Shown here: piece by piece, positions 47,496-58,029 of the stretch
Numbering within the stretch: position 1 is the stretch's first letter
Layout of the letters: every line of letters starts with the position of its first letter
Assembly (NCBI RefSeq): GCF_009908315.1
Contig: NZ_JAAATW010000001.1
Location: 1 to 64,000, forward strand
From: Paragemmobacter ruber
Lineage (GTDB): Bacteria; Pseudomonadota; Alphaproteobacteria; Rhodobacterales; Rhodobacteraceae
DNA: 64,000 nt
Direction: 5' to 3'
The notes under the pieces: model-generated
What the model was told of the DNA's origin: nothing
Seen by the model: only the letters and a program-made list of their open reading frames with translations
Database searches by the model: none
Made by a program: the position numbers and the translations under genes

Positions 47496-49367
47496 ATGGC
47501 CAAAGACACCGAAACAGACCGCCCCCGCAAGAAGATGAAGCCCGGCAACCTTGTCGTCTGGGTCATCCTCGTGCTGGTGATGATCGGCTTGGGCGGCTTC
47601 GGCGTCACCAATTTCGGCGGGGGCATCACCACCATCGGCCGCGTCGGCGACCGCGACATCGAAACCACCGATTACGCCCGCGCTCTGCAGCAAGAAATGG
47701 ATGCGCTCTCCGCCCAGTTCGGCCAGCCCATCACATTCTCTCAGGCGCAGGCCTTCGGCATCGACCAGCAGGTGCTGCGCAACGTCATCACCCGCACCGC
47801 ACTGGATAACGAGGCCGACCGCATCGGCATCTCCGTGGGCGATGCCACCGTCGCCGCCGAAATCACCGCCATGCGCGCCTTCCAAGGCACGGCCGGGCTT
47901 TTTGACCGCGAAACCTATCGCTTCACGCTGGAACGCAACAACCTGACCGAGGCGCAGTTCGAAGCAGGGATCCGCAGCGATGTCGCCCGCTCCATCCTGC
48001 AGGGCGCCATCGTCGGCGGCTTCACCGCCCCGCCCGTGGTGGTGGACCGTCTCGCCGCCTGGGCCGGGGAACGGCGCGGCTTCTCGCTTCTCACCCTGAC
48101 CGAGGCCGACCTGCCCGCCCCCGTCGCCGCACCGACGGATGCCGATCTGCAAACCTTCTATGATGCCAATATCGACCGCTTCACCCGCGCAGAAGCCAAG
48201 CGCATCACCTATGTGGCACTGCTGCCCGAAACGCTCGCCCCGACGATGGAGGTGGACGAACAGGCGCTGCGCGACCTCTACGACCAGCGCATCGACGAAT
48301 TCATGATCCCCGAAAAGCGCCTTGTCGAACGCCTCGTCTACCCGACCGAGGATGAGGCGCAGGCGGCAAAGGCCCGGCTGGACGCGGGCGAGGTCACCTT
48401 TGACCAACTGGTGGCCGAACGCGGCCTGACGCTGGATGACATCGACCTTGGCGATGTGTCGCGCACCGATCTGGGCGCTGCCGCCGATGCCGTCTTTGCC
48501 CTCACCGAACCCGGGGTTGCAGGCCCCGCCCAATCGGACCTTGGCCCCGCGCTGTTTCGCATGAACGCGATCCTCGCCGCGCAGGAAACCAGCTTCGAAG
48601 ACGCACAGGAAACGCTGGGGGCCGAACTGCGCACCGATGCCGCCCGCCGCGCCATCGGCGCCCGGATCGACGAGATTGACGATCTCCTCGCCTCCGGGGC
48701 CGATCTCGAAGAGGTGGCGCAGGACACAGGGATGGAACTCGCCACGCTGGACTATATCCCCAGCGACGCGCCCGAAGGCATCGCCGCCTACCCCGCCTTC
48801 CGCGAAGCCGCCGACGCGCTGGCCGAGGGCGACTTCCCCGAGGTGATCCAGCTGGACGATGGCGGCATCGTCGCCCTGCGGTTGGATGAGATCGTCCCGC
48901 CCACGCCCATCCCGCTAGCCGAGGTGCGCGACGACGTCGCCGCCGGTTGGCAGGCCGAGGCCTTGGCCAAGGCACTCGCCACCCGGGCCGAGGCGATCCG
49001 GGCCGAGGTTGAAGGCGGCGCCTCGCTGGGCGCCTACGGCATCGTCAGCGTCACCCGCGCCATCACCCGCGACGGCTTTGTCGAAGACGCGCCTGAAACC
49101 CTGCTGCCCACAGTCTTTGCGATGGACGAAGGCGCCGTGCAGGTCATCGCGGGGGACGGATTTACCGGCCTGGTCCGCCTCGACGGCATCCTCCCCGCCG
49201 AAACCGAAGGACAGGACGCCACCGATCTGCGCGACACGATCGAACTGCGCGCCCGCCAGGCGCTGGCGCAGGATGCTTTCTCGCTCTTCACCAATGCCCT
49301 GTCGAACGAGGCGGGCATCAAGATCGACCAGACCGCGATCAACGCGGTCCATGCCCAGATGAACTGA
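47496..49367 (+). CDS. PpiD-type membrane-anchored peptidyl-prolyl isomerase/foldase
   Basis: The 623-residue protein has one N-terminal membrane anchor (LVVWVILVLVMIGLGGFGV, about residues 19-37) and a periplasmic part starting with a SurA_N-type domain (RALQQEMDALSAQFGQPITF, GIDQQVLRNVITRTALDNEA). A parvulin-like region is in the middle (EAQAAKARLDAGEVTFDQLV, LGDVSRTDLGAAADAVFALT). It assists folding of proteins leaving the Sec channel. ATG 47496 is used. The gene runs into trpE with only 7 bases between. Confidence 0.85.
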   Translation: MAKDTETDRPRKKMKPGNLVVWVILVLVMIGLGGFGVTNFGGGITTIGRVGDRDIETTDYARALQQEMDALSAQFGQPITFSQAQAFGIDQQVLRNVITRTALDNEADRIGISVGDATVAAEITAMRAFQGTAGLFDRETYRFTLERNNLTEAQFEAGIRSDVARSILQGAIVGGFTAPPVVVDRLAAWAGERRGFSLLTLTEADLPAPVAAPTDADLQTFYDANIDRFTRAEAKRITYVALLPETLAPTMEVDEQALRDLYDQRIDEFMIPEKRLVERLVYPTEDEAQAAKARLDAGEVTFDQLVAERGLTLDDIDLGDVSRTDLGAAADAVFALTEPGVAGPAQSDLGPALFRMNAILAAQETSFEDAQETLGAELRTDAARRAIGARIDEIDDLLASGADLEEVAQDTGMELATLDYIPSDAPEGIAAYPAFREAADALAEGDFPEVIQLDDGGIVALRLDEIVPPTPIPLAEVRDDVAAGWQAEALAKALATRAEAIRAEVEGGASLGAYGIVSVTRAITRDGFVEDAPETLLPTVFAMDEGAVQVIAGDGFTGLVRLDGILPAETEGQDATDLRDTIELRARQALAQDAFSLFTNALSNEAGIKIDQTAINAVHAQMN

Positions 49368-49374
49368 GCCCGCG

Positions 49375-50883
49375 ATGAAGCTGGAACCCTCCTTCGAGGT
49401 CTTTGAACGCGGCTGGACCGAAGGCCGCAATCAGGTTGTCCACGCCCGCATCGCGGCCGATCTGGATACGCCCGTCTCGCTGATGCTGAAACTGGCCGAG
49501 GCGCGGGCAGATACCTTCATGCTGGAAAGCGTGACAGGGGGCGAGGTGCGCGGGCGCTATTCGGTGGTGGGCATGAAGCCCGATTTGATCTGGCAATGCC
49601 ACGGCACGCAAAGCCGCATCAACCGCGAGGCGCGCTTTGATCCCGCGGCCTTCACGCCGCTCGAGGGCCACCCGCTGGATACCTTGCGCGCGCTGATCGC
49701 GGAAAGCCGGGTGGACCTGCCCGATGGCTTGCCCGCCATCGCGACGGGCCTGTTCGGCTATCTGGGCTATGACATGATCCGTCTGGTGGAACATCTGCCC
49801 GACGTGAACCCCGATCCGCTGGCGGTTCCTGATGCAGTGCTGATGCGTCCTTCCGTCGTGGCGGTGCTGGACGGGGTGAAGGGCGACGTCACGCTTGTGG
49901 CCCCGGCCTGGGTCGCCTCGGGCCTCTCGGCCCGCGCCGCCTATGCGCAGGCCGCCGAACGCGTGATGGACGCGCTGCGCGATCTGGACCGCGCGCCCCC
50001 GGCCGGGCGCGATTTCGGCGAGGCCGCGCCAGTGGGCGAGGCCGTGTCGAACTTCACCCATGACGGCTACAAGGCCGCCGTGGAAAAGGCAAAGGAGTAT
50101 ATCCGCGCGGGCGACATCTTTCAGGTCGTCCCCAGCCAGCGCTGGGCGCAGCGGTTCGAATTGCCGCCCTTCGCGCTCTACCGCTCGCTGCGGCGCACCA
50201 ACCCCTCGCCCTTCCTGTTCTTCTTCAACTTCGGCGGCTTTCAGGTGATCGGGGCCAGCCCCGAAATCCTCGTCCGCCTGCGCGATGGCGAGGTGACGAT
50301 CCGGCCCATCGCAGGAACCCGCAAACGCGGGGCCACGCCGGAAGAGGACAAGGCACTGGAGCTTGACCTCCTGTCGGACAAGAAGGAACTGGCCGAACAT
50401 CTGATGCTTCTCGATCTGGGGCGCAACGATGTGGGCCGCGTGGCGCGGGTCGGCACGGTGAAGCCGACCGAGCAGTTCATCATCGAACGCTACAGCCACG
50501 TGATGCATATCGTATCGAACGTGACGGGCCAGATCGCCGAGGGCGAGGATGCCCTGTCGGCCCTGCTGGCCGGCCTGCCTGCAGGCACGGTCTCCGGCGC
50601 GCCCAAGGTCCGCGCGATGGAGATCATCGACGAGCTGGAGCCCGAAAAGCGCGGCATCTACGGCGGCGGCGTGGGCTATTTCGCAGGGAACGGCGAGATG
50701 GATTTCTGCATCGCGCTGCGTACCGCGGTGCTGAAGGACGAGGTGTTGTATATCCAGGCCGGCGGTGGCGTGGTCTATGACAGCGACCCGGAAGCCGAGT
50801 ATCAGGAGACCGTAAACAAGTCCCGCGCGCTGCGGCGCGCGGCAGAGGATGCGGGCCTCTTCGCCCGGCGTGGCAACGGCTGA
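49375..50883 (+). CDS. trpE: Anthranilate synthase component I
   Basis: The 502-residue chorismate-using enzyme has the N-terminal regulatory part (TFMLESVTGGEVRGRYSVVG) and catalytic blocks: YIRAGDIFQVVPSQRW, NPSPFLFFFNFGGFQVIGAS, RPIAGTRKRGATPEEDKALE, LLDLGRNDVGRVARVGTV, and GTVSGAPKVRAMEIIDELEP. With TrpG it makes anthranilate from chorismate and glutamine, the first step of tryptophan synthesis. It is separated from trpGDC by a gene on the other strand, as in related genomes. Confidence 0.96.
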   Translation: MKLEPSFEVFERGWTEGRNQVVHARIAADLDTPVSLMLKLAEARADTFMLESVTGGEVRGRYSVVGMKPDLIWQCHGTQSRINREARFDPAAFTPLEGHPLDTLRALIAESRVDLPDGLPAIATGLFGYLGYDMIRLVEHLPDVNPDPLAVPDAVLMRPSVVAVLDGVKGDVTLVAPAWVASGLSARAAYAQAAERVMDALRDLDRAPPAGRDFGEAAPVGEAVSNFTHDGYKAAVEKAKEYIRAGDIFQVVPSQRWAQRFELPPFALYRSLRRTNPSPFLFFFNFGGFQVIGASPEILVRLRDGEVTIRPIAGTRKRGATPEEDKALELDLLSDKKELAEHLMLLDLGRNDVGRVARVGTVKPTEQFIIERYSHVMHIVSNVTGQIAEGEDALSALLAGLPAGTVSGAPKVRAMEIIDELEPEKRGIYGGGVGYFAGNGEMDFCIALRTAVLKDEVLYIQAGGGVVYDSDPEAEYQETVNKSRALRRAAEDAGLFARRGNG

Positions 50884-51356
50884 GGGCCCCGCGGCGGACC
50901 AAGAATTTTCCAGAAAATTCTTGGTTCTCCGATCCTTCTGCGAAGGATCGCGCAAAATCTTCAATGAAGATTTTGCCACCTTGTCCGAAAAATTTTCAGT
51001 GAAAATTTTTCGCGCGCGCCCGGTTCACGCGCGCCCGTTCGGATGGAGTGTCGGGCCGCTTCGCCCTTGCGGCGCCCATAGCGGCGGATCACCCGCCGCA
51101 TCTGCCCTGTCCGATGTGACCGGGGGTGCTCCAGTCGCCAAGCGGGGCGGCGCAGCCCGGCTCTGCTGCGCCCTCTCTCCCGCGCGACGCCGCGAAGCCC
51201 TGCAATCCACCCTTCGATAGGCCGCTGCGCTGCAAAGCCAGCGCCCGGTGTGACACCTGTCAACACGCGATCCGGCGCGGTTTCCGGGCTGCGGGATCGC
51301 GGCTCCGCAGCCCGTCAAATCCGCGCGCGCAGCGTGCAGGGTGGGGCGCAGCGTGC
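50884..51356. other. Non-coding region after trpE
   Basis: No gene is supported in these 473 bases. The first part (50899-51011) holds four consecutive hairpins listed separately; the rest is GC-rich with alternating CG runs and no frame of good composition. It separates two convergent genes, trpE and the deacetylase. Confidence 0.7.
50899..51011. repeat. Four tandem perfect hairpins downstream of trpE
   Basis: Stems: CCAAGAATTTT/AAAATTCTTGG (50899-50924, 4-base loop), CGATCCTT/AAGGATCG (50930-50950, 5-base loop), GCAAAATCTT/AAGATTTTGC (50952-50976, 5-base loop), GAAAAATTTTC/GAAAATTTTTC (50987-51011, 3-base loop). All are perfect and AT-rich in an otherwise very GC-rich context. They probably terminate convergent transcripts or belong to a dispersed palindromic repeat. 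Confidence 0.8.
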
Positions 51357-52967
51357 TCAGGGGTTTGGCGTCGTCTCCAGCACTGCGCTCAGGGGGGCCA
51401 GCGCCACGCTGGCCGCCCGCCCCTCGACCGTCCATTCCAGGATCGCGGCCACGGTTTCCGCCCGCGCCCGCCCGATCACCAGAACCCGGCCCTCCTGCGC
51501 CGCCTTGAAGGCTGCGCGATCCAGGTAGTTGCGCATCTTGGGGATCGATTCCCCTTCGGCATCCAGCACCCGGAAAATCGTGGCGCGCGGCACGCCCTCC
51601 CGCCGCGCCACCTGATCGGCCGAATTCAGGCCCCGGTCATAGGTCACCACCCCGCGCCCCTGCTCGGCCACGATCGGCACCGCCTGCCGCGCCAGATCGA
51701 GGCTGTCCTGAAACCCGCCCTCGACCCGGTCCAGCACCGCCACCGCCTCGGGCATCGCCATGTCCAGCGCCTGAAAGGTCTGCTCCAGATCGCCGGGCGT
51801 CGCCCCCTGCGGAATGCCGTTGGCCACCATCGCAACCTCTTGCCCCGCCGCCCGGTACACCCTTGCCGCCTCGGCGGCATAGGGCGCCAGCGGGTCCAGC
51901 GCGAAGGTCACGGCGAAGGGCAGCGCGGCCAGCGTCTCGCGCTCCGCGGCAGGCAGGCCCTCGTCGATCAGGATCAGGCCAAAGATCGGCTTGGCCTCGG
52001 GGTTGTCGAAATCGCGGCGGAACAGTTCCAAGGGCGTGGTGCCCAACATCACCTCGGGCGGCACCGCTTCGGGCGCGGTTCCAGGCGCCGTATCGGGCGC
52101 CGCGCCCATGCCCTGCGGCGCGGCGGGCTCGTCATCCCCGATGCGCGGCAGACGGTCCGTCCGCACCCCCGGCACCACCAGTGCGAGGTCGTCCGCCCCC
52201 TCCTCCACCCCCGGCAAGGGCGCATCCGGCACGATCAGCGCCGGGGCGGGCGGGGCCGCATCTTCCGGCGCGGGCTGCAGCAGCGCCTCTTCGGGCGGGG
52301 CGGGGGGAAGCGGGGCGGTGTCTTCGTCAGGGAGAATAGGCGGGATCACCTCGGCCAATCCCGGCACGGGGTCATCCATATCCCCCGGCAGATCCGCACC
52401 TTCCTCGGGCGCCACGGGCGCCATGGGTGTGGCCTCTGCCGCCGGGACGGGCGGCTGGGGCGCGGGTTCGGGCATATCCGCTGCGATGGCTGCCTCGGAC
52501 GGCACGTCGGCGCGCGGCGCCACCGCGTCGGGGACAGGCGCGGGTGGCGGCACAGCATCATCGGATGCTGGCAGGTCGGCCTCTTCCTCCGGGGCCGGGT
52601 CGGGCACTTTCTGCAGGATCTCGGGCTGAAGATTCTCGGCCTCGGGGGCCGCATCCGCCACTTCGGGGGCCGCCTCCGGCGCAGCATCAGGCGCAGCCTC
52701 GGGCGCCGCGTCAGAAGCGGCATCAGGGGTAACTTCCGGGGTCACCTCGGGCGAAGGCTCTGCCGGGGGCTTCACTGCTTCGGTTGCTGCGACCTCGGGC
52801 GCCGCGCCGTCCGGTGCCACTCCCTCGGCCGCGGCGGATGTGTCCTGCGTTGCGGTGCCCGCGCCGCCATCGCGCGTCGGCAAGGGGGCAACCTGCGACA
52901 GCACGGCAAGGCCCGTCGTCGCCACCACTCCGCCCCAGATCAGCCCCGTCACAAAGCCCCGGATCAC
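51357..52967 (-). CDS. Divergent polysaccharide deacetylase family protein with long disordered linker
   Basis: The 536-residue protein has an N-terminal membrane anchor ([20 protein letters not shown]), then about 300 residues dominated by Pro, Ala, Glu and Asp (disordered periplasmic linker), and a C-terminal divergent polysaccharide deacetylase domain (about residues 330-530): [74 protein letters not shown]. The usual catalytic His-x3-His is not obvious, as is common in this divergent group, so hydrolase activity is uncertain. GTG 52967 is chosen because AGGGGAG lies eight bases upstream; a GTG at 52991 is possible. It sits between trpE and trpG on the opposite strand. Confidence 0.75.
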   Translation of the reverse strand: MIRGFVTGLIWGGVVATTGLAVLSQVAPLPTRDGGAGTATQDTSAAAEGVAPDGAAPEVAATEAVKPPAEPSPEVTPEVTPDAASDAAPEAAPDAAPEAAPEVADAAPEAENLQPEILQKVPDPAPEEEADLPASDDAVPPPAPVPDAVAPRADVPSEAAIAADMPEPAPQPPVPAAEATPMAPVAPEEGADLPGDMDDPVPGLAEVIPPILPDEDTAPLPPAPPEEALLQPAPEDAAPPAPALIVPDAPLPGVEEGADDLALVVPGVRTDRLPRIGDDEPAAPQGMGAAPDTAPGTAPEAVPPEVMLGTTPLELFRRDFDNPEAKPIFGLILIDEGLPAAERETLAALPFAVTFALDPLAPYAAEAARVYRAAGQEVAMVANGIPQGATPGDLEQTFQALDMAMPEAVAVLDRVEGGFQDSLDLARQAVPIVAEQGRGVVTYDRGLNSADQVARREGVPRATIFRVLDAEGESIPKMRNYLDRAAFKAAQEGRVLVIGRARAETVAAILEWTVEGRAASVALAPLSAVLETTPNP

Positions 52968-53103
52968 TGCCTGTACTCCCCTGCCTGCCACCCCGTTCGG
53001 GATTCAATCGGCCTCACTTGGGCTTGACGCCCCTCGGCCGCTCGGCCCATGTATAGCCCGTCCCTCTCCGGGGTTCATCCCCTATCCGGCAAGGCCCCGC
53101 AAG

Positions 53104-53694
53104 ATGCTGCTTCTGATCGACAACTATGACAGCTTCACCTACAACCTCGTCCATTATCTGGGCGAACTGGGGGCGGATGTCGTCGTCAGGCGCAATGACG
53201 CGCTGGATGTGCAGGCGGTTCTCGCCATGCGCCCCGAATGTATCGTCCTCTCGCCCGGCCCCTGCGATCCGGCACAGGCAGGCATCTGCCTGCCGCTGAC
53301 CACCGCCGCCGCCGAGGCGCGCATCCCCCTTCTGGGCGTCTGCCTCGGCCATCAGACAATTGGTGAGGCCTTCGGTGGCCACGTCATCCGCTGCCACGAG
53401 ATCGTGCATGGCAAGATGGGCACCATGCACCATGCGGGCCGGGGCGTGTTCCGTGGCCTGCCCTCGCCCTTCCTCGCAACGCGCTACCATTCGCTGATCG
53501 TGGAACGCGAAACCCTGCCCGATTGCCTTGAGGTCACGGCATGGCTCGAGGACGGCACCATCATGGGCCTGCGCCACAAGGAGCGGCTGATCGAAGGCGT
53601 GCAGTTCCACCCCGAAAGCATCGCCTCCGAACACGGCCATCAGCTTCTGCGCAACTTCCTCGATGAGGCCAAGGCCGCCACGGTGGCGGCATGA
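53104..53694 (+). CDS. trpG: Anthranilate synthase component II (glutamine amidotransferase)
   Basis: The 196-residue class I amidotransferase has [31 protein letters not shown], the catalytic Cys in [17 protein letters not shown], and the catalytic His-Glu pair in [13 protein letters not shown]. It supplies ammonia to TrpE. The stop overlaps trpD (ATGA), forming the trpGDC unit. Confidence 0.96.
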   Translation: MLLLIDNYDSFTYNLVHYLGELGADVVVRRNDALDVQAVLAMRPECIVLSPGPCDPAQAGICLPLTTAAAEARIPLLGVCLGHQTIGEAFGGHVIRCHEIVHGKMGTMHHAGRGVFRGLPSPFLATRYHSLIVERETLPDCLEVTAWLEDGTIMGLRHKERLIEGVQFHPESIASEHGHQLLRNFLDEAKAATVAA

Positions 53695-54707
53695 GCGATG
53701 TGCTGCGCCCGCTGATCGGGATCGCCGCCGAACGCCCGCTCACCCGGGCCGAGGCGGAAACCGCCTTCACGGCGCTGTTCAACGGCGAAGGGACGCCCGC
53801 CCAGACGGGCGGCTTCCTGATGGCGCTGCGCACGCGGGGCGAGACGGTGGATGAATATGCCGCCGCCGCATCGGTCATGCGCGCCAAATGTAACAAGGTC
53901 GAGGCCCCGCCCGGCGCCATGGATATCGTGGGCACCGGCGGCGACGGGAAGGGCACGCTCAACATCTCCACCGCTGCGGCCTTTGTCGTGGCGGGAGCGG
54001 GCGTGCCGGTCGCCAAGCACGGCAACCGCAACCTGTCGTCCAAATCCGGCTCTGCCGATGCGCTGACAGAGCTTGGCCTGAACGTCATGGTCGGCCCGGA
54101 CGTGGTGGAACGCTGCCTGACCGAGGCCGGGATCGGCTTCATGATGGCCCCCATGCACCATCCCGCCATGCGCCATGTCGGCCCCGTGCGGATGGAACTT
54201 GGCACGCGCACCATCTTCAACATCCTTGGCCCCCTGACCAATCCCGCAGGCGCCAAGCGGCAATTGACCGGCGCCTTCACTGCCCGATTGATCCGCCCGA
54301 TGGCGGAAACCCTGCTGGCGCTGGGGTCGGAAAAGGCCTGGCTCGTCCATGGCGGCGACGGCACGGATGAATTGTCCATCGCCGCACGCTCCAAGGTTGC
54401 CGCCGTCGAAGGCGGCCTGATCCGCGAGTTTGACGTAGGCCCCGAAGATGCGGGCCTGCCCTATCATCCGTTCGAATCCCTGCTCGGCGGCAGTCCGGCC
54501 GAAAACGCCGTGGCGCTGCGGGCGCTGCTCGATGGCGCGCCGGGGGCCTATCGCGATGCGGTCCTCTTCAACGCCGCCGCAGCGCTGGTCGTGGCGGAAA
54601 AGGTGCGCACCCTGCACGAAGGGGTCGAGGCCGCGCGCGCCTCCATCGACAGCGGGGCCGCCAAGGCCAAGGTCGCCGCGCTCGCCCGGATCACCTCGGC
54701 GGCCTGA
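53691..54707 (+). CDS. trpD: Anthranilate phosphoribosyltransferase
   Basis: The 338-residue enzyme has the PRPP loop [40 protein letters not shown] (anthranilate/PRPP contacts), [19 protein letters not shown] and [12 protein letters not shown]. It attaches phosphoribose to anthranilate, the second committed tryptophan step. Length is standard. It is coupled to trpG and followed by trpC after 50 bp. Confidence 0.96.
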   Translation: MSDVLRPLIGIAAERPLTRAEAETAFTALFNGEGTPAQTGGFLMALRTRGETVDEYAAAASVMRAKCNKVEAPPGAMDIVGTGGDGKGTLNISTAAAFVVAGAGVPVAKHGNRNLSSKSGSADALTELGLNVMVGPDVVERCLTEAGIGFMMAPMHHPAMRHVGPVRMELGTRTIFNILGPLTNPAGAKRQLTGAFTARLIRPMAETLLALGSEKAWLVHGGDGTDELSIAARSKVAAVEGGLIREFDVGPEDAGLPYHPFESLLGGSPAENAVALRALLDGAPGAYRDAVLFNAAAALVVAEKVRTLHEGVEAARASIDSGAAKAKVAALARITSAA

Positions 54708-54757
54708 CGCCCCGCCCTGCCCTTCCCTTCCCGCCCGCCAAAGGGTAGCAACGCCGC

Positions 54758-55564
54758 ATGAGCACCATTCTCGACCGTATCAAGACCTACAAGCTGGAAG
54801 AGGTCGCCGCCCGCAAGGCCGCGCGATCCCTACATGATCTGGAAGAGGCGGCCAACGCCGCCCCCGCCCCGCGCGGCTTTGCCCGCGCCCTGACCGAGGC
54901 CGCACAGGATGGCTATGGCCTGATCGCGGAAATCAAGAAGGCCAGCCCGTCCAAGGGTCTGATCCGCGCCGATTTCGATCCGCCCGCCCTCGCCCGCGCC
55001 TATGAGGCCGGGGGCGCCACCTGCCTGTCCGTCTTGACCGACGCGCCCAGCTTTCAGGGCGCCGACGAATACCTGACGCAGGCGCATCAGGCCACCAGCC
55101 TGCCCTGCCTGCGCAAGGATTTCCTCTACGACCCCTATCAGGTCGTGGAAGCGCGCGGCCTGCATGCCGATTGCATCCTCTTGATCATGGCCTCGCTGAC
55201 CGACAGTCAGGCGGCGGAACTGGAAGATTGTGCCATGGAATGGGGCATGGATGTCCTGATCGAGGTGCATGATCAGGCCGAACTTGACCGCGCCGCCCGG
55301 CTGAAATCGCCGCTGATCGGGATCAACAACCGCAACCTGCACACCTTCGAGGTGACGCTGGACACCACCCGCACCCTTGCCCGCCGCGTGCCCGAGGATC
55401 GCGTGATCGTGGCGGAAAGCGGCCTCTACACCCCTGCCGATCTGGCCGATCTGGCCCGCTTCGGCGCCCGCTGCTTCCTCATCGGTGAAAGCCTGATGCG
55501 CCAACAGGACGTGGAGGCCGCCACCCGCGCCATCCTCGCCCGCCCGCTGACCGGACAGAGATAG
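54758..55564 (+). CDS. trpC: Indole-3-glycerol phosphate synthase
   Basis: The 268-residue TIM-barrel enzyme has [20 protein letters not shown] (catalytic Lys and phosphate contacts), [38 protein letters not shown], and [17 protein letters not shown] with FLIGESLM at the end. It closes the indole ring in tryptophan synthesis. It is a stand-alone TrpC without a TrpF fusion. moaC starts 5 bases after its stop, so the molybdenum genes may share its transcript. Confidence 0.96.
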   Translation: MSTILDRIKTYKLEEVAARKAARSLHDLEEAANAAPAPRGFARALTEAAQDGYGLIAEIKKASPSKGLIRADFDPPALARAYEAGGATCLSVLTDAPSFQGADEYLTQAHQATSLPCLRKDFLYDPYQVVEARGLHADCILLIMASLTDSQAAELEDCAMEWGMDVLIEVHDQAELDRAARLKSPLIGINNRNLHTFEVTLDTTRTLARRVPEDRVIVAESGLYTPADLADLARFGARCFLIGESLMRQQDVEAATRAILARPLTGQR

Positions 55565-55569
55565 CCGCC

Positions 55570-56055
55570 ATGGCCCGCACCCCGCTGACGCATTTCGATG
55601 ACAGGGGCCATGCCCATATGGTCGATGTGTCGGCCAAGCCGGTGACGGACCGGGTGGCGGTGGCCGAGGGCCGGGTGCTGATGTCGGCGGAAACGCTGGC
55701 GCTGGTGACGGAGGGGCGCGCGAAAAAGGGCGATGTCTTGGGCGTCGCGCGGCTCGCGGGCATCATGGGGGCCAAGCGCACCGCCGATCTGATCCCGCTC
55801 TGCCATCCCCTGCCCATCACCAAGGTCGCGCTCGACCTGACGCCCGACCCTGCCCTTCCCGGCATCCTCGTGCAGGCCACGGTCAAGACCGGCGGCCAGA
55901 CGGGCGTGGAGATGGAGGCGCTCACCGCCGTCTCGGTCGCGTGCCTCACGATCTATGACATGCTCAAGGCCGCCGAAAAGGGGATGCGGATCGACGGCAT
56001 CCGCCTGATCCTGAAAGAGGGCGGCAAGTCCGGGCGGTATGAGGCCACCCCATGA
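55570..56055 (+). CDS. moaC: Cyclic pyranopterin monophosphate synthase
   Basis: The 161-residue protein has [60 protein letters not shown] and [20 protein letters not shown] with KAAEKGMRI. MoaC forms the cyclic pyranopterin intermediate of molybdenum cofactor synthesis. Length is standard. The stop overlaps moeA (ATGA), so the two cofactor genes are co-translated. Confidence 0.96.
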   Translation: MARTPLTHFDDRGHAHMVDVSAKPVTDRVAVAEGRVLMSAETLALVTEGRAKKGDVLGVARLAGIMGAKRTADLIPLCHPLPITKVALDLTPDPALPGILVQATVKTGGQTGVEMEALTAVSVACLTIYDMLKAAEKGMRIDGIRLILKEGGKSGRYEATP

Positions 56056-57230
56056 TCTCGGTCGATGAGGCGCTGGCGCGCTGCTTCGCCCTTGTCGCGC
56101 CGCTCGGCACGGAAACCGTGCCCCTGCGCCAGGCCGCGGGCCGCGTACTGGCCGAACCCGCCATCGCCCGCCGCGACCAGCCACCCTTTGCCGCCTCGGC
56201 CATGGATGGCTACGCCCTGCAGGGCGACCCCGCCCCCGGCGACCGCTTCACCGTGATCGGCGAGGCCGGGGCAGGACATGCCTATCACGGCCGCATCGGC
56301 CCCGGTCAGGCCCTGCGCATCTTCACCGGCGCGCCCATCCCCGATGGCGCCACCCGCGTGGTGATCCAAGAGGATGTCACGGTGGACGGCACCACCATCA
56401 CCCTGCGCGCCAATGCCGATACAGGCACCCATATCCGCCCCTTGGGGCAGGATTTCCGCGCCGGGGCCGCGCTGTCGCCGCGCCGCCTGCGGCCCAATGA
56501 CCTTGCGCTCATCGCCGCGATGAACCTGCCCGCGGTGACGGTCCGCCGCCGCCCCGTGGTGGCGATCATCCCCACGGGGGATGAACTGGTGATGCCCGGC
56601 GAAGACCCGCGCCCGGACCAGATCATCGCCTCGAACAGCTACGCCCTCGCCGCCATGGTCGAGGGCGAGGGGGCCGAGGCCCGCCTTCTGCCCATCGCCC
56701 GCGACACCGAGGCAGAGCTGTTCACCGTGCTGACGATGGCGGAAAGCGCCGATCTGGTCGTCACCATCGGCGGCGCCTCGGTGGGCGACCATGACCTTGT
56801 CGGTCGCGTGGCCGAAAGCATGGGGATGGAGCGGGCCTTCTACAAGATCGCCATGCGCCCCGGCAAACCGCTGATGGCGGGCCGCCTGCGCGGGGTGCCG
56901 ATGCTGGGCCTGCCCGGCAACCCCGTGTCGTCCATCGTCTGCGGGCATCTGTTCCTTCTGCCCATGGTGCGCGCCATGCTGGGCCTTGGCGCGCACCCGC
57001 CCGCCACGCAGCGCGCGATCCTCGCCCAGGACACCGGCCCCACCGGCCCGCGCACCCATTACATGCGCGCGCGCCTCACGCCCGGCGCGGGCCTGCCGCA
57101 CATCACCCCGTTCGACAGGCAGGACAGCGCGCTCATCACCATCCTGACCGAAGCCGACGCCCTGCTGATCCGCCCCTTGGGCGACGGCCCCCGCCCGGCT
57201 GGCACCGAAGTGGCCTATCTGCCGCTCTGA
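56052..57230 (+). CDS. moeA: Molybdopterin molybdenumtransferase
   Basis: The 392-residue enzyme has [94 protein letters not shown] and [17 protein letters not shown]. It inserts molybdate into adenylylated molybdopterin, the last common step of the cofactor. It follows moaC directly. The gene ends 94 bp before lexA, which has its own SOS-controlled promoter. Confidence 0.96.
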   Translation: MISVDEALARCFALVAPLGTETVPLRQAAGRVLAEPAIARRDQPPFAASAMDGYALQGDPAPGDRFTVIGEAGAGHAYHGRIGPGQALRIFTGAPIPDGATRVVIQEDVTVDGTTITLRANADTGTHIRPLGQDFRAGAALSPRRLRPNDLALIAAMNLPAVTVRRRPVVAIIPTGDELVMPGEDPRPDQIIASNSYALAAMVEGEGAEARLLPIARDTEAELFTVLTMAESADLVVTIGGASVGDHDLVGRVAESMGMERAFYKIAMRPGKPLMAGRLRGVPMLGLPGNPVSSIVCGHLFLLPMVRAMLGLGAHPPATQRAILAQDTGPTGPRTHYMRARLTPGAGLPHITPFDRQDSALITILTEADALLIRPLGDGPRPAGTEVAYLPL

Positions 57231-57263
57231 TCCCGCCAATCCGCGCCCCGATTCGGGAATGGG

Positions 57264-57292
57264 TTGACACAAAAGGGGAACACTGGCAGAAC
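57264..57292 (+). promoter_or_regulatory. lexA promoter with LexA box
   Basis: A consensus -35 TTGACA (57264-57269) is followed by the direct repeat GAAC-ACTGGCA-GAAC (57278-57292), the alphaproteobacterial LexA site GAAC-N7-GAAC, lying over the expected -10. This indicates autorepression of lexA. Confidence 0.85.
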
Positions 57293-57324
57293 ATTGCACC
57301 AACACAGCCGCGTTGGAGGGGCCT

Positions 57325-58029
57325 ATGCTGACCCGCAAACAGCTTGAACTTCTGGATTTCATCAAGACCCGGATGGATGCCGACGGCGTGCCTCCCTCGT
57401 TTGACGAGATGAAGGAGGCGCTCGATCTGCGCTCCAAATCCGGCATCCACCGGCTCATCACGGCGCTGGAGGAACGCGGCTTCATCCGCCGCCTCGCCCA
57501 TCGCGCCCGCGCGCTCGAAATCATCAAACTGCCCGAGGCGATGGAAAAGACGGGCTTCAAACCCCGAGTGATCGAAGGCGCCCGCCCTGCGGCACCCGCC
57601 CCCGCCACTCCGCCCCGCGCCGCCATGGCCGTAGAGGCGATCCACGCCATGGAACTGCCCGTCATGGGCCGCATCGCCGCTGGTGTCCCGATCGAGGCGA
57701 TTGCCGAAGTGTCCCATCACGTCGCCGTCCCCGGCTCCATGCTCTCGGGGCGCGGGCATCACTACGCGCTCGAGGTGAAGGGCGACTCGATGATCGAAGC
57801 CGGGATCAACGACGGCGACATCGTGGTGATCCGCGAACAATCCACCGCCGAGAATGGCGATATCGTCGTGGCGCTGGTGGAAGAGGCCGAGGCCACGCTG
57901 AAACGCTTCCGCCGCCGCGGCAGCATGATCGCGCTCGAAGCCGCCAACCCCGCCTATGAAACCCGCGTCTTTCCCGATCACGCGGTCCGCGTGCAGGGCC
58001 GCCTCGTGGGCCTGATCCGCAGCTACTGA
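57325..58029 (+). CDS. lexA: SOS response repressor LexA
   Basis: The 234-residue protein has the N-terminal winged HTH ([60 protein letters not shown]), a cleavage region around the Ala-Gly in [12 protein letters not shown], the catalytic Ser in [20 protein letters not shown] and the catalytic Lys in ATLKRFRR. A longer linker than in E. coli LexA is usual for alphaproteobacteria. GGAGG precedes ATG 57325. It represses DNA repair genes and itself through the site at 57278-57292. Confidence 0.96.
   Translation: MLTRKQLELLDFIKTRMDADGVPPSFDEMKEALDLRSKSGIHRLITALEERGFIRRLAHRARALEIIKLPEAMEKTGFKPRVIEGARPAAPAPATPPRAAMAVEAIHAMELPVMGRIAAGVPIEAIAEVSHHVAVPGSMLSGRGHHYALEVKGDSMIEAGINDGDIVVIREQSTAENGDIVVALVEEAEATLKRFRRRGSMIALEAANPAYETRVFPDHAVRVQGRLVGLIRSY

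Noticed and set aside
52079-52990. Pro/Ala/Glu-rich region as possible error or non-coding repeat
   Set aside because: It is in frame between a membrane anchor and a recognisable deacetylase domain, and such linkers are usual in this family.
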